From Leptolyngbya sp. Cla-17 (lineage in GTDB: Bacteria; Cyanobacteriota; Cyanobacteriia; Leptolyngbyales; Leptolyngbyaceae): a stretch of DNA of 64,000 nucleotides. A program made the position numbers and the translations under genes. Under the pieces are notes generated by a model. It did no database searches, was not told the DNA's origin, and saw nothing but the letters and a program-made list of their open reading frames with translations. Shown piece by piece: positions 26,994 through 35,848 of the stretch. The stretch spans positions 372,001 to 436,000 of the forward strand of contig NZ_JAEVYN010000003.1 in the NCBI RefSeq assembly GCF_016807185.1, written 5' to 3'. Positions within the stretch are counted from its first letter, which is position 1; every line of letters starts with the position of its first letter.

Positions 26994-27120
26994 CTACACC
27001 ACCTCTACACCATCTGTGGATACTGACAAAAAAGTAAGTACTTCCAAAAATATCAGTATAAGTCTAACTTAGAAAGTGTTTACTCCATCTCCACTTTTTC
27101 CACTTTGAGGAATTAGTTCT
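26994..27120. promoter_or_regulatory. Divergent promoter region between hxlR-type gene and SDR gene
   Basis: 127 bases. AAGTAAGTACTTCC near 27030 contains the palindrome AAGTACTT, and AGTATAAGTCTAACTTAG near 27055 is a second partial dyad. Either could be the HxlR operator. GAGGAATTAG before the ATG at 27121 is the likely ribosome site of the SDR. Confidence 0.4.
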
Positions 27121-27855
27121 ATGTCATCTCTATCAGGAAAAGTTGCGATCGTCACAGGTTCATCTCGTGGCATCGGTCGTGGGATTGCTGAAAGATTAGG
27201 ACGCGATGGCGCGTCAGTAGTGGTCACTTATGCTGGAGATCGAGACAAGGCGGAAGAGGTTGTTCAGGCGAGCGCCTCTGCTGGATCAAAAGCAACGGCA
27301 ATTCAGGTCGATGTGCGAAAGCTAGAAGAGGTGAGATCGCTGTTTGAAGAGGCGATCACGCAGTTTGGCAAAGTCGATATTTTAGTCAACAATGCAGCGG
27401 GGAGAAACATCTTTAAACCCACCGCAGAAATGACTGAAGACGAATACAACAGTATGTTTGACATCACACGCGGCGTTTACTTTACGCTTCAGCAAGCCGC
27501 GCATCATCTCGCAGATGGGGGTCGTATTGTTAGCATCTCGACCAGTGGAACGACAATGGCAATTCCTACGGCTGGCGCGTATGCAGGCTGTAAGGAGGCG
27601 ATTGAGCAGTTCAGTATGGGACTGGCAAAGGAATTGGGCGCACGGGGAATTACTGTAAACACGCTTTCTCCTGGCGCGACCGAAACCGATGGATTGGTAC
27701 TGGAGCAAGCACAAGTCGATCAAATGATTGCCCAAACTTCGATGGGACGATTAGGTCAGCCGACCGATATTGCCAATGCGGTTGCTTTGCTGATGTCCGA
27801 TGATGCTCATTGGATTACAGGTCAATCGATCCGTGCTAACGGTGGCATTGTTTAA
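27121..27855 (+). CDS. Short-chain dehydrogenase/reductase (FabG-like)
   Basis: 244 residues: VAIVTGSSRGIGRGIAERLG, VVTYAGDRDKAEEVV, ILVNNAAGRN (NNAG variant), VSISTSGTTM (catalytic Ser), AYAGCKEAIEQFSMGLAKEL (Tyr-x-x-x-Lys), LSPGATETDG and a C-terminal TGQSIRANGGIV. It is a classical NAD(P)-dependent SDR; the sequence does not reveal the substrate. It is divergently transcribed from the HxlR regulator and followed after 37 bases by an MFS transporter, a common layout for inducible detoxification pairs. Confidence 0.9.
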   Translation: MSSLSGKVAIVTGSSRGIGRGIAERLGRDGASVVVTYAGDRDKAEEVVQASASAGSKATAIQVDVRKLEEVRSLFEEAITQFGKVDILVNNAAGRNIFKPTAEMTEDEYNSMFDITRGVYFTLQQAAHHLADGGRIVSISTSGTTMAIPTAGAYAGCKEAIEQFSMGLAKELGARGITVNTLSPGATETDGLVLEQAQVDQMIAQTSMGRLGQPTDIANAVALLMSDDAHWITGQSIRANGGIV

Positions 27856-27892
27856 TTTAACTCAACGTCCAATCACCGACCAAGAGAACACC

Positions 27893-29089
27893 ATGAGCCA
27901 ACCAAACTCCAACTCATTTCCCACCAAAGCGACTCTCTTGCTCGTGAGTACGCTGACCGTGATGGCGGGGGCGACGATCGCGCCTTCCCTGCCTGCAATG
28001 CAAGAGCACTTTAAAGAAGTCCCCAATGCGGCTCTTTGGGTTCGACTGGTACTCACCCTGCCAGCCCTATTTATCGTCTTTGGCTCACTGATTGCGGGAG
28101 TAGTGGTCGATCGCTTTGGGCGTAAACCGCTTCTGCTAGCAGCGGTTGCTCTGTATGGGTTGGCTGGCGCGTCCGGCTACGTGCTCAACTCGTTATTCCA
28201 CATCTTGATTGGACGAGCGTTTCTGGGGTTTGCCGTCGCAGGCATTATGGTCACTGCCACCACCTTGATCGCAGATTATTACACTGGAGCAACCCGCGCT
28301 GCCTTTCTCGGCTTGCAGGCTGCCTTTATGGGTTTAGGAGGCGTGGTCTTTCTGTCACTCGGCGGATTTCTGGCGGATCAAAACTGGCGCTCTCCGTTTT
28401 TGATCTATTTGTTTGCCTGGGTGCTGTTGCCACTGATCATTTGGGCAATCTCCGAGCCGCACCGAATGACACCTTCCACTCAAGGGAATACTCCCGGTTC
28501 TGGTTCCGGTTTTCCGGTCAAACTACTGGCGTTTCTCTACGGCGTGGCGCTGCTGACTCAAATTATCTTCTACCTGATTCCGGTGCAGTTGCCGTTTTAC
28601 CTGAAAGAATTAGCGAACGCAAACGCGAGTCAAAGTGGACTGGCGATCGCCTTAGCAACCCTATTCAGCGCCATGTCGTCCTTCTTCTACGGTAAAGTCA
28701 AACAGCATTTTGGCTTCTTTAGCGTTCTGGTGCTGGCGTTTGGATTGATGGGCGCAGGCTACAGCATCATCGGACTGGTGAATAATTATGCGTTAGTGCT
28801 GGTTGGATTGGCGATCGCGGGGTCAGGGTTAGGGTTGCTAATGCCCAATCTAAATCTGTGGATTGCCTCTGAAGTTTCCGATGCGGCTCGAGGACGGGCG
28901 CTGGGAGGCTCGACAATGTTCTTTTTCCTAGGGCAATTTCTTTCACCGTTGGTTAGTCAGCCCGTCAGTCAAGCGGTTGGTTTAGGCACAACCTACGCTT
29001 TAGCGGGAGGGCTAATGCTGGTTTGTGGATTGGCTCTCATGGCTCTACAGCGCCCTATTTGTAGGCTGATTTCCACAAAAGCAGCGTGA
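27893..29089 (+). CDS. Major facilitator superfamily transporter
   Basis: 398 residues from ATG 27893 (MSQPNSNSFPTKATLLLVST), which is preferred over an upstream start overlapping the SDR gene. Twelve hydrophobic segments can be traced. The loop 2-3 MFS motif is VVDRFGRKPLLLAAV near residue 70-85. It looks like a drug/metabolite efflux MFS of the DHA1 type. It is in an operon with the upstream SDR and likely under the HxlR regulator. The substrate is unknown. Confidence 0.87.
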   Translation: MSQPNSNSFPTKATLLLVSTLTVMAGATIAPSLPAMQEHFKEVPNAALWVRLVLTLPALFIVFGSLIAGVVVDRFGRKPLLLAAVALYGLAGASGYVLNSLFHILIGRAFLGFAVAGIMVTATTLIADYYTGATRAAFLGLQAAFMGLGGVVFLSLGGFLADQNWRSPFLIYLFAWVLLPLIIWAISEPHRMTPSTQGNTPGSGSGFPVKLLAFLYGVALLTQIIFYLIPVQLPFYLKELANANASQSGLAIALATLFSAMSSFFYGKVKQHFGFFSVLVLAFGLMGAGYSIIGLVNNYALVLVGLAIAGSGLGLLMPNLNLWIASEVSDAARGRALGGSTMFFFLGQFLSPLVSQPVSQAVGLGTTYALAGGLMLVCGLALMALQRPICRLISTKAA

Positions 29090-29145
29090 GCTGCGAGTTC
29101 ATTTTGTACTTTCATGCAAGGAAATAATCCTATAAGGTTTAGAGT

Positions 29146-30744
29146 ATGACGGAGTTTGACCGTATGAGGCGACGTGATTTTAACTGGCTTTATTTGATCG
29201 GTGCGATGACGCTCTGTATTCCGTGCAGCAGAGACGCGATCGCTCAATCAGCCTCAACCATACCGATACTAGACCAACCCAATCCCATGACTCAAGTGAC
29301 ATCTGTGAGTCAATTTTCAGATGTGCAACCGACGGATTGGGCGTTTGGTGCGCTGCAAGCTTTGGTGGAACGCTATGGTTGCATCGTTGGTTATCCAGAC
29401 CGTAGCTATCGAGGCGATCGCGCTTTGACTCGGTATGAATTTGCAGCAGGAGTGAACGCCTGCCTGAATCGGATTTCAGAATTACTGGCAGCGAGTACAG
29501 TCAATCTGGTGACTAAAGACGATCGGTTGACCCTGCAAAAACTGCAAGAGGAATTTGCCGCAGAACTGGCAACCTTACGTGGTCGTGTCGATGCTTTGGA
29601 GATTCGCACTGCAACATTGGAGCGGAGTCAATTCTCGACAACGACCAGGCTAACAGGACAGGTAATTATTGCTGCCAACGAGGGCAGCTTTGGAAGCGAT
29701 CGCATCATTGCGCCCAGAGGAGCCGTGATTACGGCATCGGATCCCAATGCAACCGTACTTTACCGCACCAGTTTCAATCTCAACACCAGCTTTCAGGGCA
29801 ACGATCTCTTGCAAGTACGGCTGGTTACGGGCAGCGATCGCGCCACCGATAACACCGCTGGTTTTTTAGAACCCAATTTGGGCAGTGTGCTGGATTATTC
29901 GTTGCCAGGGACAGATGGGCAAATCAGTCTGGGACGTGCCTACTATACATTCACGCCTGTTAAAGATCTCAACGTGACGATCGGCTCTCTGCTCTCAGCC
30001 CTGGAGTTTGTTGACAAAAATCGCTACGCCAACACCAGTTTTCGCGACTTCTCAACCCAGGCACTCGTCAACAATTTTATTCTGGCACCCCGTCCGGTGG
30101 GTGCAGGTGCAGTATTGGATTGGAACCCTGGCAAAGGCGCATTCAAGCTGCGGGCGGTTTATGTTGCTGCCAGTGGGGCGGCGGATTTAGGCGAAAATCA
30201 ACGGTTGACCGGCGGTGGCGGAGCAGAAGACGTTCGGCTATTTCCGACTGGCGGTGGTGGGGCGACGGGAGGTTTGTTTGGCGACCCCTATCAGGGCATC
30301 ATTGAGTTGGAATACACCCCGATTCAATGGTTTACTGCTCGTTTGCTTTACAGTAGCGGCAGGTTATTTGGCAGTGACTTTGATGTTTTTGGGGCAAATG
30401 TTGAACTCGCGCTGAGCGATCGCGTGGGACTGTTTGGGCGGTATGGCAGTGCCAACTATCCCAACACGACATTAGGAGACATTAAACCGAAGTACTGGAG
30501 CGCTGGAGTAGTGCTGCAAGATTTATTTGTACGCGGCGCACTTGCCGGATTTGGCGTTGGTCAACCTTTTATTGAAGCGGCGGCGGGAAATGTAACTCAA
30601 ACGAACTTTGAAGCGTTTTACAACTTTCCAATCAACGACAGAATTCAAGTTACGCCGCTGATTCAGGTGATTACCAATGCGGGGAATCGAAATGAAAACG
30701 GCACGATTATCACAGGGACTTTACGAACTGTTTTCAGTTTCTAA
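29146..30744 (+). CDS. SLH-domain iron-uptake-type outer membrane porin
   Basis: 532 residues; ATG at 29146 or, with a cleaner signal peptide, at 29164 (MRRRDFNWLYLIGAMTLCIP). A single SLH domain spans about 55-112 (QFSDVQPTDWAFGALQALVE, GYPDRSYRGDRALTRYEFAA). A coiled coil follows (LQEEFAAELATLRGRVDALE), then a beta-barrel porin (OprB/carbohydrate-porin-like) ending in TLRTVFSF with the terminal aromatic residue needed for barrel assembly. This layout is the major outer-membrane porin type of cyanobacteria (SomA/B), anchored to peptidoglycan by SLH. Some members carry iron. Confidence 0.9.
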   Translation: MTEFDRMRRRDFNWLYLIGAMTLCIPCSRDAIAQSASTIPILDQPNPMTQVTSVSQFSDVQPTDWAFGALQALVERYGCIVGYPDRSYRGDRALTRYEFAAGVNACLNRISELLAASTVNLVTKDDRLTLQKLQEEFAAELATLRGRVDALEIRTATLERSQFSTTTRLTGQVIIAANEGSFGSDRIIAPRGAVITASDPNATVLYRTSFNLNTSFQGNDLLQVRLVTGSDRATDNTAGFLEPNLGSVLDYSLPGTDGQISLGRAYYTFTPVKDLNVTIGSLLSALEFVDKNRYANTSFRDFSTQALVNNFILAPRPVGAGAVLDWNPGKGAFKLRAVYVAASGAADLGENQRLTGGGGAEDVRLFPTGGGGATGGLFGDPYQGIIELEYTPIQWFTARLLYSSGRLFGSDFDVFGANVELALSDRVGLFGRYGSANYPNTTLGDIKPKYWSAGVVLQDLFVRGALAGFGVGQPFIEAAAGNVTQTNFEAFYNFPINDRIQVTPLIQVITNAGNRNENGTIITGTLRTVFSF

Positions 30745-30788
30745 GGGAGATTGTAAAGTAGATTGTGTCAAAGGTCAGAAGTTGAGAT

Positions 30789-30962
30789 CTAATGAAATGC
30801 AGGTCGCTTCAACGTTTTGCCAAATTCCTTATCTTCAAACCACTGCACGGATGCTAGCTCGTGCCCGTGGCGAATTAGCCATTGCTCAATTTTGGCTTTC
30901 TGTCTATCCGTTTTCTGGGTGCGAGAAGAGACCCGAAGATAGCACGCGATCGAGAGGGCCAT
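30789..30962 (-). pseudogene. Serine recombinase (resolvase) N-terminal fragment
   Basis: From ATG at 30962: MALSIACYLRVSSRTQKTDR, then IEQWLIRHGHELASVQWFED and KTLKRPAF, after which a stop follows. YLRVSSRTQKTDRQ contains the catalytic serine motif of the resolvase domain. Only about 57 of the usual 180 or more residues remain, so it cannot be active. Confidence 0.75.
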
Positions 30963-31517
30963 GGTGGGGCGGGAAGAGGATGACAAATAGAGTACACTCT
31001 TTTTGGCGGTATTTTTCCTTTCAGTCAACGCTTGAAATTCCTGACCATTCAACAGACGAATTGGGATGAACCCTATTTGTCAGGGTGAGCTAAGGGAATT
31101 TGACTCAAAGTGCTAAATAGCGTTGAAGAATTTAGTGCAGAAGAATTCGGAAATTTACAGCTCAAGCAGAGGAGTGTGATCCCAATCGGAGTTCGCCAAC
31201 AGTATCCGGTGGTTTTGTTTACGCTCGCGATCGCTCCTCCCAAACAAGCCTTTCAACCGATGACCAGAATTTGAATTTGGGGTTTGGGGAGCAGTGGAAC
31301 GGTAAATGCACTTAAGCGTTCTCAAATCTCATCTGATAGTGCCCTAAAGCATTGCAAATAGAGCCTTTTAGTCTTTCGCTCTGTACCATAAACTAACGGC
31401 TACTACCGCTCATAATTAGAGGGACTCATCGTTGCATAAACGAACGTTTGTGCAATGATCCGAATCTAACCAGAAATATAGGCCTTGGCTGTTGCATAAA
31501 CGTATTGCACTAGACAA
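30963..31517. other. Non-coding or decayed stretch
   Basis: A frame around 31112-31275 reads LNSVEEFSAEEFGNLQLKQR and resembles the first residues of IS4-type transposases, then loses similarity. The left arm of a 400-bp inverted repeat (31279) and palindromic TTGCATAAAC motifs follow. I see no intact gene. Confidence 0.35.
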
Positions 31518-31678
31518 TCAATTGGCAACAGGTTTATGCAATCCAGTTTGTAGGTCACGCATAGCTTTTAACCTAGGATCAAGGCATTTGTGGTTAGGGC
31601 TGCTGGCTAAGGGTTTCTCTGACTGCAATAGAACTGGAGCCTTAAATACATTTACCGTTCCGTTGCTCCTCAGACCCC
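31279..31678. repeat. Inverted-repeat unit of 400 bp with 31-bp arms
   Basis: The left arm 31279-31309 (GGGGTTTGGGGAGCAGTGGA...) and the reverse complement of the right arm 31648-31678 (GGGGTCTGAGGAGCAACGGA...) agree at 26 of 31 positions. The unit could be a non-autonomous transposable element. No obvious target duplication is seen, and a candidate small gene crosses the right arm. Confidence 0.6.
31432..31541. repeat. Four TTGCATAAAC motifs in two inverted pairs
   Basis: TTGCATAAACG at 31432 pairs with CGTTTGTGCAA at 31445 (one mismatch, two-base loop). TTGCATAAACG at 31492 pairs with GTTTATGCAA ending at 31541. The first makes a tight hairpin and the second a larger one. They may be nested MITE ends or RNA hairpins. 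Confidence 0.6.
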
Positions 31679-31712
31679 AATTACAATTCGACAGAATATT
31701 TAGTTGGTTCAT
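31518..31712 (-). CDS. Candidate small protein
   Basis: 64 residues from ATG at 31712, preceded by a strong ribosome site (AGGAGG about 8 bases upstream). It starts MNQLNILSNCNWGLRSNG and has no family resemblance that I recognise, no signal peptide and no membrane span. It lies across the right arm of the 400-bp inverted repeat, so it may be the passenger of a mobile unit or a chance frame. The ribosome site is the main support. Confidence 0.35.
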   Translation of the reverse strand: MNQLNILSNCNWGLRSNGTVNVFKAPVLLQSEKPLASSPNHKCLDPRLKAMRDLQTGLHKPVAN

Positions 31713-32117
31713 AGCCTTTCCTCCTGATGTTTGAGGAATAGAGTGACAATTAGTTAGACAGTACTGATTCATGTTCAGGCTCTTTTCTGATTCTGTGCTG
31801 AAATCAGATTGCTTCAACACTATTGGCTGTCTAGTACTGAAGTTAACTTGAGAGGCAGCATCAACATCATGACTGGCGAATCCTCTCGTGACTGGTTCAA
31901 AAGCTGACTGATTGACATCAATCGAAGAGTTTGAGTTGTAAAAGTGAAGAACCAGACAGCAGATTGGGTTGATTGATTGCTGTAGCTATTTACAGGCGTG
32001 ATTTAATGGAGCTTACTAAATAGTAGTTTGCATCCTCAAAACCAACTTTTCCAGTAAAGATAGCTATCTTAAGGTTAAACTTAATAGACTTGTTTATTCC
32101 AAAAATTGGAGGTTATC
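31713..32117. other. Intergenic, no gene recognised
   Basis: 405 bases between the candidate small gene and the DUF2721 gene. Both strands are closed by frequent stops, and I see no RNA gene or repeat. Confidence 0.4.
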
Positions 32118-32633
32118 TTAGTATCTGTTGGGGAGGAATCTTCTACTTCGACGACACTGATGGCAACTATGATGCACCTCTAACTGAATGGAATAGTGGG
32201 ATGTACTAGTTTCGTAAGAAATTAAAATTATTCCTAGAAACGCAGTAGCAACGCCACTTAGAAAGATAATGAGTGTCATCAGTGCTAACCAGTTGATGTT
32301 GGTGGTAACTGCTATCGCGATCACCAGCATATCCAACATAAATATCAGAATGGATAAATAGATTAGTAGGATGGCATCGTGAACGAAGTGATGATGTTTG
32401 AACAGATCAAGTAATAGAACCTCAAGTTCTGGTAGATGTTGTGTTTCGATGTCATCTTCATTGATATGAACACTCCGAAGTTTGATTATTTTCTGATTTA
32501 CAGTGAGGATGCGATCGCCAATCGAGTTATATTGAATAATCAATCCATTGACAATCAACACACAGGCTGTGACCAGTACAACTGGAGCAATAATTAGACC
32601 GATTATCTTAGTGACTCCCTCGATCGAGTTCAT
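32118..32633 (-). CDS. DUF2721 membrane protein
   Basis: 171 residues. Helix 1 at about 9-33 (KIIGLIIAPVVLVTACVLIV), a soluble helical hairpin at about 35-78, then two helices at about 84-108 and 113-137. The start (IAPVVLVTACVLIVNGL) and the layout match DUF2721 proteins of cyanobacteria, whose function is unknown. The C-terminus is short, with HSCHQCRRSRRF that might bind a metal. An IS5 copy inserted just 16 bases upstream of its ATG probably replaced or altered its promoter. Confidence 0.75.
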   Translation of the reverse strand: MNSIEGVTKIIGLIIAPVVLVTACVLIVNGLIIQYNSIGDRILTVNQKIIKLRSVHINEDDIETQHLPELEVLLLDLFKHHHFVHDAILLIYLSILIFMLDMLVIAIAVTTNINWLALMTLIIFLSGVATAFLGIILISYETSTSHYSIQLEVHHSCHQCRRSRRFLPNRY

Positions 32634-32649
32634 ACCACACTCCCTTTAG

Positions 32650-33568
32650 AGGACGTTTGTAAATCAGTGTTAAGCAGTTTCTTGTTTCCACCGTCTGCGA
32701 TTATTGTCTAGTCGTCGCAGCATCAACCGAATCATGGCAATGTACACCATCCCTTGATGATTCTCGCTCAACCGTTCATAGTCTCGCGTGAGTCCTCGAC
32801 AATTTTCGAGCCATGCCCAAGTCCGTTCTACAACCCATCGCTTTGGCTGGACTGAAAAGCCCTTTCCTGGATGTTCAACCACCTCCAACTCAACGCCATA
32901 CACCACTGACAAATCAATTTCTAGATCTCCTCGATAGCCTTGGTCTGCCAGGATCTTCACGATTCGTTCGTAGGTTTCTATCACCCCAAACAGTACCCAA
33001 GGCGCTGCTTTGACATCCGCTTGGTTGGCAGCCCCCACATGACACTTGAGCACCATTCCTAAGACATCGACAACAATCGTTCGTTTTCGCCCTTTGATCT
33101 TTTTGAAGCCATCTACGCCAATGTGTTCCCCCCTTTTTCTCCCAATCTGACTGACTGGCTATCAATGATGCCCAAACTGGGTTCTCCTACTCGTCCTGCT
33201 GAGCGTCGGACCTGGTGGACTAAAGCCTGATTAATCGATTCCCATATCCCCAAACGCACCCACAATCGAAAGTAGCTATACACCGTTTGCCATGCTGGAA
33301 AATCCGCCGGCAGGTTGCGCCACTTCACTCCATTTTCAACCCGGTAGAAAATGGCATCTAACACCTGCCGTAAATCTACTTCCCGCAATCGTCCTACAGG
33401 TTTTCCTGTGGGTAACAAAGGCTCAATTCTGTGCCACTCGGCATCGGTTAAATCACTGCTGTAGGTTTTAAATGCTCCCATGCCTAACCTCACTCAACTC
33501 TGACTTTTTAGTACGCTTTTTAACCGGATTTCGTAAATACTTTCGCAATGCTTATTTACAAACACTCT
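32650..33568 (-). mobile_element. IS5-family (IS427-type) insertion sequence
   Basis: The ends share an inverted repeat of about 17 bp: GACGTTTGTAAAT near 32652 and the reverse complement of the right end, AGTGTTTGTAAAT, ending near 33569. TTTAG lies at the left border and CTTAG at the right, fitting a YTAR-type target duplication. The unit is about 920 bp with one transposase in two frames. Confidence 0.75.
32670..33481 (-). CDS. IS5-family transposase, two frames
   Basis: The first frame from ATG 33481: MGAFKTYSSDLTDAEWHRIE, the DUF4096 domain with WRNLPADFPAWQTVYSYFRL, then LGIIDSQSV with the first catalytic Asp, ending soon after GEKGG. The second frame continues GVDGFKKIKGRKRTIVVDVL, then ILADQGYRGDLE and the VVERTWAWLENCRGLTRDYE glutamate motif. 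The frames meet at a G/A-rich run (about 33125-33140), typical of programmed -1 frameshifting in the IS427 group. Both parts are intact. Confidence 0.85.
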
Positions 33569-33642
33569 CTTAGTAAATTCATGCGCGTAGCAACAAAACT
33601 GTTACTGATTGACATCTCTCAGTACAATTCTGCACACGGATA

Positions 33643-33697
33643 GAGGGCTTCTACACAAACTTACATTTAAGCAGAATAAGACTGGATAGAAGCCCTC
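33643..33697. terminator. 11-bp inverted repeat, possible terminator or RNA structure
   Basis: GAGGGCTTCTA (33643-33653) and TAGAAGCCCTC (33687-33697) are perfect complements over a 33-base loop that itself contains CTTA...TAAG. It sits 63 bases past the stop of the leftward disulfide-reductase gene. There is no T-run on that strand. Confidence 0.4.
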
Positions 33698-33759
33698 CGT
33701 AATTGATAGTGTCTGCTACTACAAACCCATCTTCTTTAAAGCACTTTCACTACTAGATC

Positions 33760-35202
33760 TCAACCAGCTTGACTAGCTAGGGCAGCAACTCGTTGAATTG
33801 CCTCGACCTGAGTTGGATAACAGTGGATCACGGATGCTAAATCAGCCGGTGTCATCTTTTGCATGACTGCCAAGGTGAGTAGAGGTAGGGATTCACCTGC
33901 ATGGGCGGCAACAAAAGTCGCCCCAACAATGATTCCCTTTTGTGTGTATAGAGCAATGAACCCATCTGCTTCCCCGTCGATCATTGCCCGCTCAACCTGC
34001 CCTAGTTCTAACCGATGGGTATCGATAGCAATTTCGCGCTCTGCCCCTGTTTGAGGAGTGAGTCCAACATGAGCGACCTCCGGATCGGTGTAGGTGCAGC
34101 GTGGGATGATCAGTTCTGATACCCGCTTTTCAGCTCCGTCGATCGCATTGGCAACCGCTAGTCCTGCTGTCGCGATCGCTGCATGGGTATACTTCTCTGG
34201 CAACGCCACATCACCAGCCGCATACACAGTTGGATTCGTGGTCTGTAGATAGTCATTGGTTTCGACTCCAGAGGCGTTGAACTTCACCCCAGCTACCTCT
34301 AAACCCATTCCGTCTACGTTGACCTTTCTACCAGTAGCAATTAGGAGTACGTCGTAGGCTAACTCCGTCCCGTTACTCAGGGTCAGTCGCTGCTGTTCAC
34401 CATCTACCCTCGTCGCCTTTGTATTGAGGTGCAGCCGCACCCCTTCCGCTTGCAACTGCCTGGTTATCACCTCTGATGCCTCGACTGGCTCAGCTAATAG
34501 CAAGCGTTCTCCACTACCAATCAAATCGACCTCGCTGCCCAACCGACAAAATGCCTGAGCCAGTTCGCAGTTTACGGTACCAGCCCCAATACAGACCAGC
34601 CGTTGAGGAAGCTCAGACAACTCAAATACGGTTTCGTTCGTTAGATAATGCGCTGTGTCTAACCCTGGTAAATTGGGAACTGCGGGTTTGCTGCCTGAAG
34701 CAATGACGGCTTTCTTAAAGCGTAGCGTCTGTTCCTTGACTGCGATCGCATCAGAACTCACAAAGTGAGCATCGCCAAGAAACAGGTCAATCCCAGCCTC
34801 AGCCATAACCGACACTGCATCAAAGCTGCCGCTGAAGGCTCGCATCTCCCGAACTCGCGTCATGACTGAAGCAAAATTGACTTGGGGCACAGCACCGAGT
34901 GTGTAGCCAAATTTTTCGCCATCGCGTGCTTGATACACTGCCCTGGCAGCTCGGATGAGGGACTTGCTTGGGGTACAGCCAAAGTTAACGCAGGTGCCAC
35001 CCATCAGGTTTCGCTCAACCACCGCGACGGTGTGACCTGCCTGAATCGCTGTCACCGCAGCCGTCAAACCAGCAGGGCCACCTCCAATCACCACTAAGTC
35101 GTATCGGTCTTTCGGTTGGGGCGATTGCCAATCGGTTGGGTGCCCTTGAGCGATCGTCTTGCGGTTGGGGGCATCGAAGGGAGCGATCGTTGCAGTAGAC
35201 AT
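33760..35202 (-). CDS. MerA-like FAD-dependent disulfide oxidoreductase
   Basis: 480 residues. FAD motif YDLVVIGGGPAGLTAAV, redox-active pair Cys71/Cys76 in GGTCVNFGCTPSKSLIRAAR, second Rossmann motif CIGAGTVNCELAQAF, FAD motif NPTVYAAGDVALPEKY, and the dimer-interface domain with CTYTDPEVAHVGLT and VIHCYPTQVEA. This layout is shared by mercuric reductase and dihydrolipoamide dehydrogenase. It lacks the N-terminal HMA domain and the C-terminal Cys-Cys of true MerA, and no mer genes are near, so mercury reduction is not supported. The natural substrate is unknown. Confidence 0.88.
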   Translation of the reverse strand: MSTATIAPFDAPNRKTIAQGHPTDWQSPQPKDRYDLVVIGGGPAGLTAAVTAIQAGHTVAVVERNLMGGTCVNFGCTPSKSLIRAARAVYQARDGEKFGYTLGAVPQVNFASVMTRVREMRAFSGSFDAVSVMAEAGIDLFLGDAHFVSSDAIAVKEQTLRFKKAVIASGSKPAVPNLPGLDTAHYLTNETVFELSELPQRLVCIGAGTVNCELAQAFCRLGSEVDLIGSGERLLLAEPVEASEVITRQLQAEGVRLHLNTKATRVDGEQQRLTLSNGTELAYDVLLIATGRKVNVDGMGLEVAGVKFNASGVETNDYLQTTNPTVYAAGDVALPEKYTHAAIATAGLAVANAIDGAEKRVSELIIPRCTYTDPEVAHVGLTPQTGAEREIAIDTHRLELGQVERAMIDGEADGFIALYTQKGIIVGATFVAAHAGESLPLLTLAVMQKMTPADLASVIHCYPTQVEAIQRVAALASQAG

Positions 35203-35266
35203 AAATTACCTCGTTTGATGAGAGAAGGAAAAACTTGAGAACTAGAAGACGCATTGCGGCAATGCG

Positions 35267-35827
35267 TTAGATTTTCGGAAAGACATAAATCGGTATCGTT
35301 GTAATGAATTTATAGATTGCATTTGTACGCACAATGGGAATCCAGTCGTAGAGCACCATCTCTACGGGATGCCATAGCCCCACCCAACCAATGATCGTAA
35401 ATCCCTCTCTAAAAACACTGCGAATGAATTCAGGGATAAACGACAGAAATTGAGCATTAAACAGGTTAGACAGCAAAAGACATACTGTCAGAAAAGTTAA
35501 GCCATTCAACAACGATCGCCAGCAAAATTGCCGCAGTAGCTGTAGCTTACATTCGTTGTTTTTGATGTTTAGGCGGCAGTATTGATTCATGGCTTTCAGA
35601 ATCTCCTGTTCAAGATCTGGCTTGATTTGCTCAGCAGGCAATAGCAAGGTTAGGCGCATTTTACGGTTTAGAGACTGAGACTCTAATTGACGCAACAATC
35701 TTGTTAGAATAGATTCGCCCATAACCTCCAGTTCGTTATTCGAGAAGGGATTCATTTCTGGAGCATTAAAGAGATGATTAATACTGTTTAGCTCCATAAC
35801 AATGTCAAACTTGTCTGAGCGATGCAT
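35267..35827 (-). CDS. Unassigned membrane protein
   Basis: 186 residues. The first ~100 are soluble and charged (helical, ESILTRLLRQLESQSLNRKM). Hydrophobic segments lie at about 108-130 (SLLNGLTFLTVCLLLSNLFN) and 145-160. The final part GLWHPVEMVLYDWIPIVRTN is a motif I have seen in conserved hypothetical cyanobacterial membrane proteins. It is 21 bases downstream of the DUF4331 gene and upstream of the MerA-like gene on the same strand, probably in one transcript. Confidence 0.6.
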   Translation of the reverse strand: MHRSDKFDIVMELNSINHLFNAPEMNPFSNNELEVMGESILTRLLRQLESQSLNRKMRLTLLLPAEQIKPDLEQEILKAMNQYCRLNIKNNECKLQLLRQFCWRSLLNGLTFLTVCLLLSNLFNAQFLSFIPEFIRSVFREGFTIIGWVGLWHPVEMVLYDWIPIVRTNAIYKFITTIPIYVFPKI

Positions 35828-35848
35828 AACGTGAAAAACTCATTAGTA

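Noticed and set aside
31112..31275. Possible IS4-type transposase N-terminus
   Set aside because: Only about 15 residues look similar, which is too little to call; mentioned in the region note.
32914..33165. 83-codon frame inside the IS5 element
   Set aside because: Third-frame shadow between the two genuine transposase frames.
33760..35202. Assignment as true mercuric reductase
   Set aside because: No HMA domain, no C-terminal Cys-Cys, and no merR/merT/merP genes around it.
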